Made by a program: the position numbers and the translations under genes. Positions 54,257-60,983 of a stretch of DNA of 64,000 nt are shown piece after piece. The stretch comes from Kineosporia corallincola (GTDB lineage: Bacteria; Actinomycetota; Actinomycetes; Actinomycetales; Kineosporiaceae). The DNA is taken from assembly GCF_018499875.1 (NCBI RefSeq), contig NZ_JAHBAY010000006.1:124001-188000 (forward strand), in the 5' to 3' direction. The first letter of the stretch is position 1. Each line of letters begins with the position of its first letter. The notes below the pieces were generated by a model. That model did no database searches. It saw nothing but the letters and a program-made list of their open reading frames with translations, and was not told the DNA's origin.

Positions 54257-54339
54257 CCTCAGGACATGCCTCACGCATTCTGTCCGGGTTGGGCGCCGCT
54301 CGAACATCTACGACTCCTGACGCAATGCAGTGGCGCCCG
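54257..54339 (+). pseudogene. Remnant of a relE-type toxin gene
   Basis: About 83 nt that match two separate pieces of the intact relE gene downstream. CCTCAGGACATGCCTCACGC and the following ATTCTGTCC match 55633-55665, then the sequence jumps to a match of 55810-55858, which covers the C-terminus (ATCTACGACTCCTGACGC) and the bases after the stop. The central part of the gene, about 145 nt, is missing and no start survives. It is a decayed second copy of the phd-relE toxin next to higBA. Confidence 0.8.
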
Positions 54340-54365
54340 CCCTCACCACCGCCGAAACCGATTAG

Positions 54366-54384
54366 GTATAGCTTTCGCTATACT
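54366..54384 (+). promoter_or_regulatory. Promoter/operator of the higBA-like module
   Basis: The perfect inverted repeat GTATAGC-TTTC-GCTATAC (54366-54383) overlaps a -10 box TATACT (54379-54384). The toxin ATG is at 54392, only 7 nt after the -10 box, so the message is probably leaderless. The repeat suits binding by the module's own XRE antitoxin. Confidence 0.75.
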
Positions 54385-54391
54385 CTGATCC

Positions 54392-54752
54392 ATGGGGAAC
54401 TGGGACATCTACCTGGTGGAAGAGGTGCGCACATGGATCGAAGAAGCCGACTCGGACACGCATCTGCGGATCGTGGCATCCTTGGATGCTCTGGCCGACG
54501 TAGGCCCCGGGCTGGGGCGCCCGCTAGTCGACACGATCAGAGGATCGTCACTGGCCAATCTCAAGGAACTGCGAGTGGGCACGGCCCGGATCGATCCTGT
54601 TCGTCTTCGACCCGTGGCGCGCCAGCATCCTGCTGGTCGCCGGAGACAAGACCGATCGCTGGCGGGAGTGGTATCAGGAATCGATACCACTGGCCGAACA
54701 ACGTTACGAGAGCTACCTGATCGCCCGGAAGGAGGAGATGGGGCATGAGTGA
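54392..54752 (+). pseudogene. higB: HigB-type (Gp49-like) toxin gene, frameshifted
   Basis: A Gp49/HigB-family ribosome-dependent RNase toxin broken by a frameshift. The first frame reads MGNWDIYLVEEVRTWIEEAD to LANLKELRVGTARI; the rest of the family domain continues only in the next frame (ILFVFDPWRASILLVAGDK to the stop at 54752). The switch falls on GATCGATC (54589-54596): removing one GATC restores one continuous 118-residue protein. As it stands the first frame ends in unrelated sequence at 54748. The antitoxin start overlaps the restored stop (ATGAGTGA), the normal toxin-first higBA arrangement. Confidence 0.88.
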
Positions 54753-55062
54753 GCACGTACGTTGGCAGGACATCCGCCCCCAACACGTCGAGCGCGCTGG
54801 CGGTGAGGAAGCTGTTGCCGCCGAGAAGGCCGAGCTGCTGGCCGAGGTCACCGGGCAGCGCCTGGCCGAACTTCGCAAGGCCCGGGGTTTCACCCAGCAG
54901 CAGGTGGCCGACCGCATGGGTGTCACCAAGGGCCGGGTTTCCCAGATCGAGCGTGGACACATCTCCGGCCAGGAAGTCCTGGCCCGATATGCCGCAGCCC
55001 TGGGCGGCCAACTCCACCAGGCGATCTACTTCGAAGACGGCGACATCGCAGCCATAGCCTGA
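54745..55062 (+). CDS. higA: XRE-family antitoxin of the higBA-like module
   Basis: A 105-residue antitoxin and autorepressor. The helix-turn-helix is at about 39-93: LAELRKARGFTQQQVADRMG then VTKGRVSQIERG. It appears intact, although its partner toxin is frameshifted. It begins with ATGAGTGA, overlapping the toxin's restored stop. Likely binds the inverted repeat at 54366-54383. A terminator follows directly. Confidence 0.9.
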   Translation: MSEHVRWQDIRPQHVERAGGEEAVAAEKAELLAEVTGQRLAELRKARGFTQQQVADRMGVTKGRVSQIERGHISGQEVLARYAAALGGQLHQAIYFEDGDIAAIA

Positions 55063-55070
55063 AACAGCGG

Positions 55071-55104
55071 AAAGGGCGTCGACCCGGCCAGGTCGACGCC
55101 CTTT
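55071..55104 (+). terminator. Intrinsic terminator of the higBA-like module
   Basis: Perfect 14-bp inverted repeat AAAGGGCGTCGACC (55071-55084) and its partner (55091-55104), 6-nt loop, followed by CTTCGG. It lies 8 nt after the antitoxin stop. Confidence 0.9.
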
Positions 55105-55116
55105 CTTCGGCTAATC

Positions 55117-55142
55117 GCTACACGTTGAACCGGAACTCGACC
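55117..55142. repeat. Distal copy of the ychF 3' end (26-bp direct repeat, left)
   Basis: An exact copy of the last 25 bases of ychF plus one base, beginning GCTACACGTTGAACC. The second copy is 785 bp away at 55902-55927, inside ychF. The intact phd-relE module lies between the two. The arrangement resembles an attachment site left by insertion of a small element at the ychF 3' end. Confidence 0.9.
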
Positions 55143-55267
55143 GGATTCCATCGCCGATCAACGATCAGGAGCGACCCAGCAAGCTGTACATAGATGATCG
55201 AGCAGCACAAGGCATTCGAGCGCGTCCCAGAGACCGAACTGCCAATTGGGCGCCCGTCGATCGCCCC

Positions 55268-55307
55268 GTACCAGGTGTTCCATGTGTACACATGGAACAC
55301 CTGGTAC
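55268..55307. promoter_or_regulatory. Perfect 40-bp palindrome before phd
   Basis: Forty bases with no mismatch and no spacer: left arm GTACCAGGTGTTCCATGTGT, right arm its exact complement. It ends 9 bp before the antitoxin ATG. The place fits an operator bound by the Phd antitoxin, and its length would also allow a long hairpin in RNA or a cruciform in DNA. Confidence 0.9.
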
Positions 55308-55316
55308 CGTAGGTCC

Positions 55317-55583
55317 ATGACAGAGGCACCGCATGAGTCGATTCGCGACCTTCGTTCGCATCTGGCTGACGTGGTCGAGCGCGCCGATCGATACCACCAG
55401 CCCACCGTGATCACCCGCCGGGGCCGCCCCGTTGCGGCGGTCGTCTCCATCGATGTCTTACGTCGCTACCAAGAGCTCGAAGAGCAGGAGCTCAATCGGC
55501 TGGTCGATGAACGCATGGCGCACCGCGGAGCCGGAACGCCCCTTGAGGATGTGCTGCGCGAGACCCTGTCCCGCGATGACTGA
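55317..55583 (+). CDS. Phd/YefM-type antitoxin
   Basis: An 88-residue antitoxin. The N-terminal Phd/YefM domain reads ESIRDLRSHLADVVERADRY then PTVITRRGRPVAAVVSIDVL; the C-terminal helix (EEQELNRLVDERMAHRG) would cover the toxin. The start is the ATG at 55317, just after the 40-bp palindrome; the longer in-frame extension reads through the palindrome and is not credible. Its end overlaps the toxin start by 8 nt (ATGACTGA). Confidence 0.93.
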   Translation: MTEAPHESIRDLRSHLADVVERADRYHQPTVITRRGRPVAAVVSIDVLRRYQELEEQELNRLVDERMAHRGAGTPLEDVLRETLSRDD

Positions 55584-55839
55584 CTACCGCACGATCTTCA
55601 CCGATGAGGCCCGCGACGAATTGCGAAAGATTCCTCGGGACATGGCCTTACGCATTCTGTCCAAGTTGGCAGAGCTTGAAACCGATCCGCTCGGCTTCAA
55701 TACCACTGCGCTGGTTTCCCGTCCGGAACGCCGGCGTCTACGGGTAGGGGACTACCGCGTGGTCTATACCCTCGAGAACGACGAGCTGATCGTGTGGGTG
55801 GTGCAAGTGGGGCACCGCTCTGGTATCTACGATTCCTGA
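55576..55839 (+). CDS. relE: RelE/ParE-superfamily toxin
   Basis: An 87-residue toxin of the RelE group, which cut mRNA on the ribosome. The fold signature is TIFTDEARDELRKIPRDMAL, RLRVGDYRVVYTLENDEL and the closing VGHRSGIYDS; the basic patch RPERRRLRVGDYRV is where RNA and ribosome contacts lie. Complete and translationally coupled to the Phd-type antitoxin. A degenerate copy of the same gene lies at 54257. Confidence 0.93.
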   Translation: MTDYRTIFTDEARDELRKIPRDMALRILSKLAELETDPLGFNTTALVSRPERRRLRVGDYRVVYTLENDELIVWVVQVGHRSGIYDS

Positions 55840-55850
55840 CGCAAAGCAGC

Positions 55851-55881
55851 GGTGCCCGATCGCGGTCAGCGAACGGGCACC
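55851..55881 (+). terminator. Short terminator after relE
   Basis: GGTGCCCG (55851-55858) pairs with CGGGCACC (55874-55881) around a 15-nt loop. The hairpin is weak and lacks a T-run. It lies 12 nt after the relE stop. Confidence 0.6.
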
Positions 55882-55901
55882 AGATGACGGCCGAGAACGC
55901 A

Positions 55902-55927
55902 GCTACACGTTGAACCGGAACTCGACC
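55902..55927. repeat. ychF 3' end, right copy of the 26-bp direct repeat
   Basis: Exact partner of 55117-55142; it covers the ychF stop codon and the codons for VEFRFNV. The 785-bp spacing is measured from the left copy. Confidence 0.9.
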
Positions 55928-56988
55928 ACGTCGCCGTCCTGCATGATGTATTCCTTGCCCTCCATGCGCACCCGGCCCTTGGCCTTGGCCTCGGCCATCG
56001 AGCCGGCCTCGATCAGGTCATCGAAGCTGACGATCTCGGCCTTGATGAAGCCGCGCTGGAAGTCGGTGTGGATGACGCCGGCCGCCTGCGGAGCGGTCCA
56101 GCCCTGGTGGATGGTCCAGGCACGGGACTCCTTGGGGCCGGCGGTGAGGTAGGTCTGGAGGCCCAGGGTGTGGAAGCCGACGCGGGCCAGCTGGTCCATG
56201 CCGGACTCCTCCTGGCCGACGCTGGCCAGCAGCTCGGCGGCCTCTTCGGCCTCCAGCTCGACCAGCTCGGACTCCAGCTTGGCGTTCAGGAAGATCGCGT
56301 CGGCGGGGGCCACCAGGTCACGCATCTTGGTCTGGAGCGCCTCGTCGGTCAGCCCGTCCTCGTCCACGTTGAACACGTAGATGAACGGCTTGCTGGTCAT
56401 CAGGCTCAGCTCACGCAACTGGTCCATGTCGATGCCGGCCTTCGCGGCGCCCTGCGCCAGCGTGGTGCCGTCTTCGAGCAGCTTCTGCGCGGCCACCGCC
56501 GCGTCGAGCACCGCCTTGTCGGCCTTCTTCCCCTTCACCTCTTTCTCGAGGCGGGGGATGGTCTTCTCCAGGGTCTGGAGGTCGGCCAGCATCAGCTCGG
56601 TGTGGATCACCTCGATGTCGTCGGCGGGGTCGACCCGGCCCGCGACATGGATCACGTCATCGTCGACGAAAGCCCGCACCACCTGGCAGATCGCGTCGGC
56701 CTCACGGATGTTGGCGAGGAACTTGTTGCCCAGCCCCTCGCCCTCGCTGGCGCCCTTGACGATGCCCGCGATGTCGACGAACGACACCGTGGCCGGGATC
56801 AGCTTCTCGCTGCCGAACACCCCGGCCAGCTTGCCGAGCCGCTCGTCGGGCAGCGGGACCACCCCGACGTTGGGCTCGATCGTGGCGAACGGATAGTTCG
56901 CCGCGAGCACCTCCGCCTTGGTGAGCGCGTTGAAGAGCGTCGACTTGCCGACGTTCGGGAGACCGACGATGCCGATGGTGAGTGCCAC
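55903..56988 (-). CDS. ychF: Redox-regulated ATPase YchF
   Basis: Universally conserved Obg-family P-loop protein, 361 residues, that binds ribosomes and hydrolyses ATP rather than GTP. Motifs: GLPNVGKST (9-17), DIAGIVKGA (G3) and NVDE, the ATP-type variant of the G4 motif, then a TGS domain with WTIHQGWTAPQAAGVIHTDF. The last seven codons are duplicated 785 bp away, beyond the TA islet. The ATG at 56988 is firm. It diverges from rmuC. Confidence 0.96.
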   Translation of the reverse strand: MALTIGIVGLPNVGKSTLFNALTKAEVLAANYPFATIEPNVGVVPLPDERLGKLAGVFGSEKLIPATVSFVDIAGIVKGASEGEGLGNKFLANIREADAICQVVRAFVDDDVIHVAGRVDPADDIEVIHTELMLADLQTLEKTIPRLEKEVKGKKADKAVLDAAVAAQKLLEDGTTLAQGAAKAGIDMDQLRELSLMTSKPFIYVFNVDEDGLTDEALQTKMRDLVAPADAIFLNAKLESELVELEAEEAAELLASVGQEESGMDQLARVGFHTLGLQTYLTAGPKESRAWTIHQGWTAPQAAGVIHTDFQRGFIKAEIVSFDDLIEAGSMAEAKAKGRVRMEGKEYIMQDGDVVEFRFNV

Positions 56989-57086
56989 GCGCCCAGGTTA
57001 CTGGCCCCCGCCGACAGTCCCGAATTGTGGACGACGAGAAGCACCGGCCGCGAAGTTTGTCGGTACCTCCTGGCATCGTGGCCACC

Positions 57087-58286
57087 ATGACGACGGCGGT
57101 GGGGTTCCTGCTCGGCCTGCTCCTGGGCCTGGCGCTGGCCGCGTTCGGCGCGGCGGCGGTGTTCCGGCCGCTGGTCCGCGCCCGGCAGGCCGCCCTGGAG
57201 GCCGAACGCGACCTGCTGCGCGAGCGGATCACCGATCTGGAGGCCGCGGCCGGGCAGGACCACGAGCTGGTCGCCACGCTGTCCCCGCTGGCCTCCACCC
57301 TGCAACGGGTCGAGAAACAGGTGCAGACGCTCGAGCGTGACCGGGTCGAGCAGTACTCCCGGCTCGACGAGCACCTGAACGCCGTGCAGTCCTCCGGCGA
57401 GGCGCTGCGGGCCCAGACCGCGGCGTTGGCCGGGGCGCTGCGCTCCCCCACCTCCCGGGGGGCCTGGGGTGAGGTGCAGCTACGCCGGGTGGTCGAGCAC
57501 GCCGGCATGCTGGCCCGGGTCGACTTCCTCACCCAGGCCTCGGGCACCACGCCCGACGGCGCCGGGGTGCGTCCCGATCTGCTGGTCAACCTGCCCGGCG
57601 GCAAATACGTGGTGGTCGACGCCAAGGCCCCGCTCGCGGCCTTCCTCGAGGCCAGCGAGAAGGGCGAGGCGGCGTTGTCGGCGGCGGCCGGGGCGCACGC
57701 CAGGGCGCTGCGGGCGCACGTCGACTCGCTGGCGGCCAAGGAGTACTGGCTGGCCTTTCAGCCGACCCCACAACTGGTGGTGTGTTTCGTTCCGGGAGAG
57801 GCGTTCCTGGCCGCGGCCTGCACCGCCGACCCCAGCCTGCTGGAACACGCGATGGCCCGGCGCGTGGTGCTGGCCACCCCCACCACGCTGCTGGCGCTGC
57901 TGCGCACCGTCGCGCTCACCTGGCAGTCCGAGGCGGTCAGCGGCAGCGCCCGGCAACTGCTCGAGATCGGCACCGAGCTCTACCGCCGGCTGGCCGGGCT
58001 GGGCGATCACGCCGGCAAGCTGGGCCGCGACCTGCACCGCGTGATCGAGGACTACAACGCCCTGGTCGGCACCCTGGAACGCCGCGTGTTCGTGACCGCC
58101 CGCAAGATGCAAGACCTCGACCTGGTCGACCACGACCTGCCCGCCCTCACCCCGCTGGAGTCCAGCCCCCGTCCGCTCACCGCCGACGAGCTGATCACCG
58201 GCCCGCCCCGGCCCACCGAACCCACGGTGCAGCTGCAACCGGACCAGGCCGACGCCCTCGACCCCGGCCACCGGGCGGCGCGTTGA
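57087..58286 (+). CDS. rmuC: DNA recombination protein RmuC
   Basis: A 399-residue RmuC-like protein: N-terminal membrane helix (about 4-25), a coiled coil (about 30-110), then the RmuC nuclease-like domain (RGAWGEVQLRRVVEHAGML, DLLVNLPGGKYVVVDAKAPL, AKEYWLAFQPTPQLVVCFVP). RmuC limits DNA inversions at short repeats in E. coli. The start at ATG 57087 is preferred; a GTG three codons earlier is possible. Divergent from ychF. The tail is Pro-rich. Confidence 0.92.
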   Translation: MTTAVGFLLGLLLGLALAAFGAAAVFRPLVRARQAALEAERDLLRERITDLEAAAGQDHELVATLSPLASTLQRVEKQVQTLERDRVEQYSRLDEHLNAVQSSGEALRAQTAALAGALRSPTSRGAWGEVQLRRVVEHAGMLARVDFLTQASGTTPDGAGVRPDLLVNLPGGKYVVVDAKAPLAAFLEASEKGEAALSAAAGAHARALRAHVDSLAAKEYWLAFQPTPQLVVCFVPGEAFLAAACTADPSLLEHAMARRVVLATPTTLLALLRTVALTWQSEAVSGSARQLLEIGTELYRRLAGLGDHAGKLGRDLHRVIEDYNALVGTLERRVFVTARKMQDLDLVDHDLPALTPLESSPRPLTADELITGPPRPTEPTVQLQPDQADALDPGHRAAR

Positions 58287-58344
58287 CCAGGGCCGATCAC
58301 CACCCGATTCACCGCCTGATTCACCACCGATGCCGCCCCCGACC

Positions 58345-59361
58345 TCACAACGTCCCCCAGTCCCGCGCCGCCCGCAGCAGGTGCTCGCGCACCAGGCCGA
58401 GCGGCTGGGCATCGTCCTCCCCGGTGCGCCAGGCCAGGTGCACGGTGTTCAGGGGCAGCTCCTCGCCCCGGTGCAGCACCTGCACGCTCGCGGCCTCCAG
58501 GGCCGGGCGGGCGATGTAGCGGGGCAGCACGCTGATCCCCGTGCCCGCCGTCACGGCTGCGAGCACCGCACGCAGGTCCGGCACGGTCAGGGCCACGCGG
58601 TTGGGCGGCCGGTGCCCGAAAAGGGTCAGCCAGTAACGCCTCACGATGGGCAGATCCCCTGAGTACGCCACCAGCGGCAGATGGGCCAGAGCCTTGACCG
58701 GTTCGGTGGCCAGCTCCGCCGGGTCGATCGAGCGGGCGTGCGCGGCGGTGCCGATCAGGAGAAACTCCTCATCCACCAGCGGCACCGCCGTCACACCGGT
58801 CAGCTTGGGGCGGATCGCCGAAATCACCAGGTCCAGCGGACTTTCCAGGCGCCCGCCCGCCCTCACGCACCCACCCGGCCCCGGGCGTCCACCGGATCGC
58901 TGGCCCTCGTCCCACCCAGAATCCTTATCAGGCAATGGATTCGCGCCGGACGCCAGATCCGCCAGCAGCTCGTGCGCCTGCCCCAGCCGGATGTCCAGCC
59001 GCAGTCCCGCCCCGAGCAGCGGTGCGAGGGCGGGCAGAACCCGCAGCGAAACGATCTCGGCCGGCCCACCCAGCCGCAACTCCCCCGAAAGCACGCGCAC
59101 GCCAGAGGGCCGCATCACCTCACGTAACCGCCCCAGCGGCTCACCCACCCGGGCCGCCAGGCGCTCGGCCTCCCCGGTCGGCCGGGTCCCCCGCCGCGAG
59201 CGCTCGAACAGCCGCACCCCCAGCCTGGCCTCCAGCCGCGTGATCCGGTCGGTCAGGGCGGGCTGCGACACACCGAGCTCCGCAGCCGCCGCGGTCATCG
59301 AGCCACGCTGGTAGACCCGCATGAAGGCGTCCAGCAAGTCCAGTTCCTGCACGCGTTCCAT
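58345..59361 (-). CDS. LysR family regulator with effector-domain insert
   Basis: A 338-residue LysR-type regulator. The DNA-binding helix-turn-helix (MERVQELDLLDAFMRVYQRG, ELGVSQPALTDRITRLEARL) is followed by a periplasmic-binding-like effector domain. About 30 residues rich in Gly, Arg and Pro (NPLPDKDSGWDEGQRSGGRP onward) interrupt the effector domain before DLVISAIRPKL, where most LysR proteins have a short loop. It diverges from the DJ-1/nitroreductase gene across the 15-bp repeat array and is its likely regulator. The start is the ATG at 59361; an ATG one codon earlier is equivalent. Confidence 0.88.
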   Translation of the reverse strand: MERVQELDLLDAFMRVYQRGSMTAAAAELGVSQPALTDRITRLEARLGVRLFERSRRGTRPTGEAERLAARVGEPLGRLREVMRPSGVRVLSGELRLGGPAEIVSLRVLPALAPLLGAGLRLDIRLGQAHELLADLASGANPLPDKDSGWDEGQRSGGRPGPGGCVRAGGRLESPLDLVISAIRPKLTGVTAVPLVDEEFLLIGTAAHARSIDPAELATEPVKALAHLPLVAYSGDLPIVRRYWLTLFGHRPPNRVALTVPDLRAVLAAVTAGTGISVLPRYIARPALEAASVQVLHRGEELPLNTVHLAWRTGEDDAQPLGLVREHLLRAARDWGTL

Positions 59362-59364
59362 CAT

Positions 59365-59590
59365 AGAAAAACTGATGACGACGATCCGCTCTGACCGCGC
59401 ACCGCAGGACCGGAACCGATACGACTGGACCAGCTCGACGACGAGCGCACGACCACCGAATTCCACCGAACACCCAGCACAGCACACGACAACACTCACC
59501 AGCACCCGACAGCATCCGGCCGATGCACCCGTGCCGACAGCCCGGCATCACCACGGCCAGACGGCCCGACGGCCAGACGGCTCGACGGCT
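59365..59590. other. Intergenic DNA upstream of the tandem array
   Basis: 226 nt between the LysR start and the repeat array. It must hold the LysR promoter and possibly part of the promoter of the DJ-1-type gene. No LysR-type dyad (T-N11-A) stood out by eye. From about 59560 the sequence becomes imperfect repeat (GACGGCTC words). Confidence 0.5.
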
Positions 59591-59755
59591 CACGGCTCGA
59601 CGGCTCACGGCCCGACAGCTCACGGCCCGACAACTCACGGCCCGACAACTCACGGCCCGACAACTCACGGCCCGACAACTCACGGCCCGACAACTCACGG
59701 CCCGACAACTCACGGCCCGACAACTCACGGCCCGACAACTCACGGCCCCACGGCC
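59591..59755. repeat. 15-bp tandem repeat, about eleven units
   Basis: Head-to-tail units of consensus CACGGCCCGACAACT. Eight are exact (59621-59740); two before (59591, 59606) and one after (59741) carry substitutions. The array ends 38 bp before the GTG start of the DJ-1/nitroreductase gene. As 15 is a multiple of three, every frame stays open through it and creates false upstream extensions. Confidence 0.95.
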
Positions 59756-59792
59756 CACGGCACGATGCGCACCGGCCGGCGAAAGGAACGAC

Positions 59793-60920
59793 GTGGCAAA
59801 GATCCTGATGGTGCTCAGCTCGGCCGACAGCCTGACGCTGGCCGACGGCACCTCGCACCCCACCGGCTACTGGGCCGAGGAGGTCGTGCGCTCGCACCAG
59901 GTGCTCACCGAGGCCGGCATCGCGGTCGACATCGTCACGCCCGGCGGTCGCCCGGCCGTCCCGGACCAGGGCAGCCTGGCCGCGGATGCCCCGGAGACGG
60001 CGGGGTTCCGGCAGTACCTGGACGGCATCAAGGACCAGCTGGACCGGCCGAAAGACCTGGCCAAGGTGTCCGGCGCCGACTACGACGGCGTCTACCTGCC
60101 CGGCGGGCACGCCCCGATGACCGACCTCACCGACAACCGCGACCTCGGCCGCATCCTCACCCGGGCCCTGCGCAAGGACCAGGTGGTGGCCAGCCTCTGC
60201 CACGGCGCGGCCGGCCTGCTCAGCGCCGACGACACCACCGGCTTCCCCTTCGCCGGGCTGCGGATCACCGCCTTCACCGACGAGGAGGAGAACCAGGGCG
60301 GGCTGGGCGATCGCTCGCCGTGGTTCCTGGCCACCCGTCTGGCCGAGCGCGGCGCCGTGCTGGAGACCGGCCCGGCCTGGAGCGACACGGTCGTGGTGCA
60401 AGGAAAGCTGATCACCGGGCAGAACCCGCAGTCCAGTGTCAGCACCGCCCGGGCCGTGGTGGAGGCGCTGAAGGACATCCCGAACGGCACCGCGCTCGAT
60501 CTGCACGGCGCCGCCCACATCCAGCGCTACCGCGAGACCGGCGGCGCCGACGGGCACGACTGGCGCTACGGCACCCAGATCCTGCTGCTCGACAGCATCG
60601 GCAACAAGTCCGGCCAGCAGCGCACCCACGCCCTGATCTACCGGCCGTGGAACGGCGCCTACCTGGTGGTGGCGTCGGCCGGCGGCACCGACGCCCCGCC
60701 CGCCTGGTCACTCAACCTCCAGGCCCGGCCGGACACCCGGATCCAGGTGCGGGACCAGATCATCCCGGTGCGGGCCCGCGTGGCCACAGCCGCGGAGAAG
60801 CCCGCGATGTGGGCCGAGATGGTCGACGCCTGGCCGGACTACGACAACTACCAGGAGCGGACCGACCGCGAGATCCCGATCGTGGTGCTGGAGCCGACGG
60901 GTGAGCCGCGCCCTGCCTGA
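59793..60920 (+). CDS. DJ-1/PfpI domain fused to F420-type deazaflavin nitroreductase domain
   Basis: A 375-residue two-domain protein. Residues 1 to about 230 form a DJ-1/PfpI-like class I glutamine-amidotransferase fold (GYWAEEVVRSHQVL, YLPGGHAPMTDL) with nucleophile C136 in SLCHGAAGLL. Residues about 240-372 match deazaflavin (F420)-dependent nitroreductase-family proteins: HIQRYRETGGADGHDW, ILLLDSIGNKSGQQRTHALI, NLQARPDTRIQVRDQIIPVR and YDNYQERTDREIPIVVLE. The start is the GTG at 59793 with AAAGGA six nt before it; the longer frame only reads the repeat. DJ-1-type enzymes often detoxify reactive aldehydes, and formaldehyde dehydrogenase lies next door. Confidence 0.9.
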   Translation: MAKILMVLSSADSLTLADGTSHPTGYWAEEVVRSHQVLTEAGIAVDIVTPGGRPAVPDQGSLAADAPETAGFRQYLDGIKDQLDRPKDLAKVSGADYDGVYLPGGHAPMTDLTDNRDLGRILTRALRKDQVVASLCHGAAGLLSADDTTGFPFAGLRITAFTDEEENQGGLGDRSPWFLATRLAERGAVLETGPAWSDTVVVQGKLITGQNPQSSVSTARAVVEALKDIPNGTALDLHGAAHIQRYRETGGADGHDWRYGTQILLLDSIGNKSGQQRTHALIYRPWNGAYLVVASAGGTDAPPAWSLNLQARPDTRIQVRDQIIPVRARVATAAEKPAMWAEMVDAWPDYDNYQERTDREIPIVVLEPTGEPRPA

Positions 60921-60944
60921 CCCGTCGTCCACCAGCAGTGAACC

Positions 60945-60979
60945 CCCGGGTGGCCGCCCCGAGAAGTCGACCACCCGGG
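60945..60979. terminator. Terminator between convergent genes
   Basis: Arms CCCGGGTGG (60945-60953) and CCACCCGGG (60971-60979) with a 17-nt loop between the DJ-1-type gene and the formaldehyde dehydrogenase. No T-run is seen, so strength is uncertain. Confidence 0.7.
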
Positions 60980-60983
60980 CGGC

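Noticed and set aside
55194-55316. 41-codon extension of the Phd antitoxin
   Set aside because: It reads through the 40-bp palindrome; the Phd family starts at the ATG at 55317.
59523-59792. N-terminal extension of the DJ-1/nitroreductase protein through the 15-bp array (TARQL repeats)
   Set aside because: All frames are open in the array; the GTG at 59793 has a good ribosome site and matches the family start.
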